From contig NZ_JARHUC010000004.1 of the NCBI RefSeq assembly GCF_029223255.1, positions 1-64,000 on the forward strand: 64,000 bases of DNA. The letters are read 5' to 3'. Below the pieces are notes generated by a model, which saw only the letters and a program-made list of their open reading frames with translations, was not told the DNA's origin and did no database searches. Shown here in pieces: positions 61,328 to 64,000 of the stretch (positions are counted from its first letter, which is position 1; every line of letters begins with the position of its first letter). The position numbers and the translations under genes are program-made. The DNA is from Albimonas marina. GTDB taxonomy: Bacteria > Pseudomonadota > Alphaproteobacteria > Rhodobacterales > Rhodobacteraceae.

Positions 61328-62401
61328 TCAGTCCTCCTCGCCCAGCCCGAAGGCCGCCAGCGCCCGGGCGGCGGCGAGCTGGGGGGGCGTGGCGCCGTCG
61401 GCCACCGTCGCCTCCAGCCGCGGCCACAGCTCGGCCACGGCGGGGTGGCGGCGGAAGCGGCGCAGCAGCGCCTCCTCGACCTCGGCGCGGAACCACGACA
61501 CCGCCTGCTCGCGGCGCCGCTCCTCCAGCACGCCGGTCTCGCGCCGCCATTCGGCGAGCGCCGAGATCTCCTCCCACGCCGCCTCCAGCCCCGCGCCGCT
61601 GACCGCCGAGACGGCGGTCGCCTTGGGGAAGCCGTTCGGATCGTGGGGCCGCCCGCGCAGCAGCCGCAGGGCCGAGGCGTAGTCGGCCCGCGTGCGCTCG
61701 GCCGTGGCCTTCAGGTCGCCGTCGGCCTTGTTCACCAGGATCATGTCGCAGATCTCCATGATCCCGCGCTTGACCCCCTGCAGCTCGTCGCCCCCCGCCG
61801 GCGCCATCAGCAGCAGGAAGATGTCGGTCATCTCGGCGACCATCGTCTCGGACTGGCCGACGCCCACGGTCTCGACCATCACCAGGTCGAAGCCCGCCGC
61901 CTCGCACAGCAGGATCGCCTCGCGCGTGCGCCGCGCCACGCCCCCCAGCGCCGCGCCCGAGGGCGAGGGGCGGATGAAGGCGTTGGGGTGGCGGGAGAGC
62001 TGCTCCATCCGGGTCTTGTCGCCCAGGATCGAGCCGCCGGTGCGCGCCGAGGACGGGTCCACCGCCAGTACCGCGAGCTTGTGGCCCTCCTCCGCCAGCT
62101 TCAGGCCGAAGGCCTCGATGAAGGTCGACTTGCCGACGCCCGGCGTGCCCGAGAGGCCGAGGCGCAGGGTCTTGCGGGGCAGGGCGTGCAGGCGGCGCAC
62201 CAGGGCCGCGGCGGCGCGGCGGTGGTCGGCGCGGGTCGATTCGATCAGCGTCACGCCGCGCGCCAGCGCCCGGCGGTCGCCGGCGGCCAGCTTCTCGGCC
62301 AGCGCCTCGGCGGTCGCCTCGGCCTTCGGGTCCGGCTTCGCCTCCTCCAGCGGGTCGGAGGGCAGGTCGGCGGGGTCGGCGGAGGGGGCGGTCAGGCTCA
62401 C
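61328..62401 (-). CDS. meaB: MeaB/ArgK-type GTPase for methylmalonyl-CoA mutase
   Basis: 357 residues. G3E-family chaperone that protects and loads B12 methylmalonyl-CoA mutase. P-loop GLSGTPGVGKSTFIEAFGLK near 82-101, AVDPSSARTGGSILGDKTRM near 113, and NKADGD (NKxD) near 224, with VETVGVGQSETMVAEMTDIF near 176. Complete. The mutase gene is not in the window. Confidence 0.95.
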   Translation of the reverse strand: MSLTAPSADPADLPSDPLEEAKPDPKAEATAEALAEKLAAGDRRALARGVTLIESTRADHRRAAAALVRRLHALPRKTLRLGLSGTPGVGKSTFIEAFGLKLAEEGHKLAVLAVDPSSARTGGSILGDKTRMEQLSRHPNAFIRPSPSGAALGGVARRTREAILLCEAAGFDLVMVETVGVGQSETMVAEMTDIFLLLMAPAGGDELQGVKRGIMEICDMILVNKADGDLKATAERTRADYASALRLLRGRPHDPNGFPKATAVSAVSGAGLEAAWEEISALAEWRRETGVLEERRREQAVSWFRAEVEEALLRRFRRHPAVAELWPRLEATVADGATPPQLAAARALAAFGLGEED

Positions 62402-62639
62402 GCGGCGGGGGCTCCTCGCGTCATTGTGACGAAATCGGCGCCGGCGCGCCTAGCTTCCGCCCGTGTCTAGCGCATGGATGGGGAGCGTCGGAAGCCCTGC
62501 CGCCCGAGTCCCATCGCCGAGCCGGGCCCCCGATCGCCGACGTCGCCAGCCAGCCGCCCCGCCCCGGGCGCGTGCAAGCCGGGCGATCGCAAGGGGCCGG
62601 AACAGGCCCGGCAAAACGGGATGACGAGGAGACCAGACC

Positions 62640-63518
62640 ATGACGCGCGAACCTGCGCCCCCCGAGACGCCCCCCGAAGCCGCCGAGGCCGCGGCCGTCG
62701 CGACCGGGACGCGGCCCCGCCGGCCGGCCCGCCGCCTGCCGATCCGCTCCCGCGCCGGCGGGACCGCGGTGGTGGCGCTGTGCCTGTCGGTGCTGGCGGG
62801 CCTGGGGATGCCGCTGGCCGAGCGCTACGACCACGGCTCCGCCGTCGCCGCCACCGTCGCCGACGCCGGACGGTTCGAGGTCTGGTTCGGCGGGCTGCCC
62901 ATCGGCTCGCTCGACTTCGCGCTGTCGGTGGGCGACGCGCGCTACTCGGCCACCGCCGAGGCGCGCCCGTCGCGCACAATCGACACCCTCTTCGGCGCGC
63001 GGCTGCAGGCGGAAGGCGAGGGCCTGTCCGACGAGCGTCTGCCGCGCCCCACCCGCTTCGAGTTCGCCACCCGCTTCGGCGGCGACGCCCAGCGCGTGAC
63101 CGTGGCCTATTCGCCGCCGGGCCGCCCCCAGGCGGTGCAGGCGATCCCCGAGTGGAAGCCCCGCGACTGGGAGATCGACCCGACCGCGCAGGAGGGCGTG
63201 ACCGATCCGATCGGCGCCGCCGCCCTGTTCCTGACCCCCACCCCGCCCGAGACCCTGTGCAACGGCGCGGTCGAGGTCTTCGACGGTCGCCGCCGCTCGC
63301 GCATCGAGCTGGACGAGCCGAGCCCGAAGGCCGACGGCTGGCGCTGCGAGGGCCGCTGGATGCGCGTCGCCGGCTTCCGCCCCCGCGATCTCGACAAGGA
63401 GCCGGTGCCGGTGGCCGTCGACTTCGCCGCCTCCCCCGACGGGCTGGCGCGGGTGATGCGCCTCGAGGCGCGCACCGGCTACGGCCTGGCGGTGGCGACG
63501 CGGGTGGTCGCCAACTGA
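62640..63518 (+). CDS. DUF3108-family exported protein
   Basis: 292 residues. One N-terminal membrane segment (TAVVALCLSVLAGLGMPLA near 42-60) and then a domain like DUF3108: FEVWFGGLPIGSLDFALSVG near 79-98, then DPIGAAALFLTPTPPETLCN near 190-209. Outer-membrane-facing proteins of this family have no established role. ATG 62640, ribosome site GAGGAGA. Confidence 0.7.
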   Translation: MTREPAPPETPPEAAEAAAVATGTRPRRPARRLPIRSRAGGTAVVALCLSVLAGLGMPLAERYDHGSAVAATVADAGRFEVWFGGLPIGSLDFALSVGDARYSATAEARPSRTIDTLFGARLQAEGEGLSDERLPRPTRFEFATRFGGDAQRVTVAYSPPGRPQAVQAIPEWKPRDWEIDPTAQEGVTDPIGAAALFLTPTPPETLCNGAVEVFDGRRRSRIELDEPSPKADGWRCEGRWMRVAGFRPRDLDKEPVPVAVDFAASPDGLARVMRLEARTGYGLAVATRVVAN

Positions 63519-63875
63519 CGACCCGTCCCGCTCCCCGCAACGGGCGCCCGCGCCGCGCGGTCGCCCGCTGCGGGCCGGCGGGTTCGCGGGCGCGGCCCGG
63601 CGAGGCGCCCGGTCTCCGGCGTCTCCCGGCCTGCGCGCGCGACGGGGCTGCGAGCGGCGGGCCGGGGCCGGCGCGGTCTCCCTCGGATCCGCCGCGGAAG
63701 CGCCAGGCCGAGCGGCCGCCGCGCCGCTCCTCCTCCGGTCTTCCCACTATCGCGCCGCCTCCCGTCGCCGCCGCGCCCCCGGCCGTCCGGGCGGCGCGTG
63801 ACAGGGCGGCGCGCGGGGGGTAGGCAGGGCCGCTCTCCGCTCTCCGCCCTCCCCGCAGCCTGCCCCTCCTCGCCC
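63519..63875. other. 357 bp without a gene
   Basis: Extremely GC-rich; nothing recognised. Precedes a gene that leaves the window. Confidence 0.4.
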
Positions 63876-64000
63876 ATGACCGACCGCCCCTCCGCGCCCG
63901 ACATCGCTCCCGGCGTGCCCTCCCAGGGCCTGCCGGCGGAGGCGGCGTTGCCGGCCCTGCGCGCGGCGCTGGCGCAGGCGGGGGAGACGGGGGCGCGGGC
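63876..64000 (+). CDS. Start of a gene running off the window
   Basis: The first 41 codons (MTDRPSAPDIAPGVPSQGLP...) are Ala-rich and not recognised. ATG 63876 with no clear ribosome site; end unknown. Confidence 0.4.
   Translation, partial: MTDRPSAPDIAPGVPSQGLPAEAALPALRAALAQAGETGAR

Noticed and set aside
1-64000. CRISPR array or rRNA operon
   Set aside because: No regularly spaced repeats and no rRNA sequence were found.

Overview
The window is a stretch of a very high-GC alphaproteobacterial chromosome, most likely Rhodobacterales. Supporting this are a complete nosRZDFYLX cluster with nosX, a napEFDABC operon, NnrR/NnrS/pseudoazurin genes, hrcA-grpE-rph-rdgB-hemW housekeeping genes, and codon use dominated by G/C third positions. 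No rRNA is present; there is one tRNA (Gln, CTG).

Layout. (1) 1-1.9 kb is debris: the end of an IS3-family element inserted into an HNH nuclease gene, then a fragment of a UvrD/AddA-type helicase. (2) 1.9-28 kb is a nitrogen-oxide respiration region: nitrous oxide reductase operon (+), convergent periplasmic nitrate reductase operon (-), a Crp/Fnr regulator divergent from nap, a DMT transporter, PAS protein, GntR/TSUP pair, Rnk, a truncated haemoglobin fused to a DUF6522-like domain, NsrR, an HPP/CBS membrane protein, MarR, creatinase, NnrS, pseudoazurin, an NnrR-like regulator and a DUF1858 protein. No nir or nor genes are in the window. (3) 28-42.6 kb is an accessory island ending at tRNA-Gln: two translationally coupled tyrosine recombinases, a decayed CcdA antitoxin, a low-GC block with a TIR-TPR protein convergent with a HEPN-motif protein, several unknown small genes, a protein built of three ~88-residue repeats, and a 761-residue integrase beside the tRNA. 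(4) 42.7-64 kb is core genome: CoA transferase, thioesterase, grpE/hrcA, rph/rdgB/hemW, glycosyltransferase, phosphatase, sirtuin, PCuAC copper chaperone, L28, an RTX metalloprotease, MeaB GTPase and others, with two decayed genes (sulfotransferase, serine acetyltransferase).

Regulation readable from the sequence is coherent. A near-consensus FNR box lies midway between napE and a Crp/Fnr gene whose recognition helix carries the FNR-type E-x-x-S-R. TTGCG-N4-C-N-CAA boxes of the type reported for NnrR lie beside pseudoazurin/nnrR and the DUF1858 gene, and the NnrR-like protein has H-T-V-S-R in the same place. A near-consensus NsrR palindrome separates nsrR from the haemoglobin operon. The most interesting unexplained material is the island, above all the TIR-TPR / HEPN pair (33.4-36.1 kb), whose base composition differs from everything around it and which looks like an undescribed defence module.
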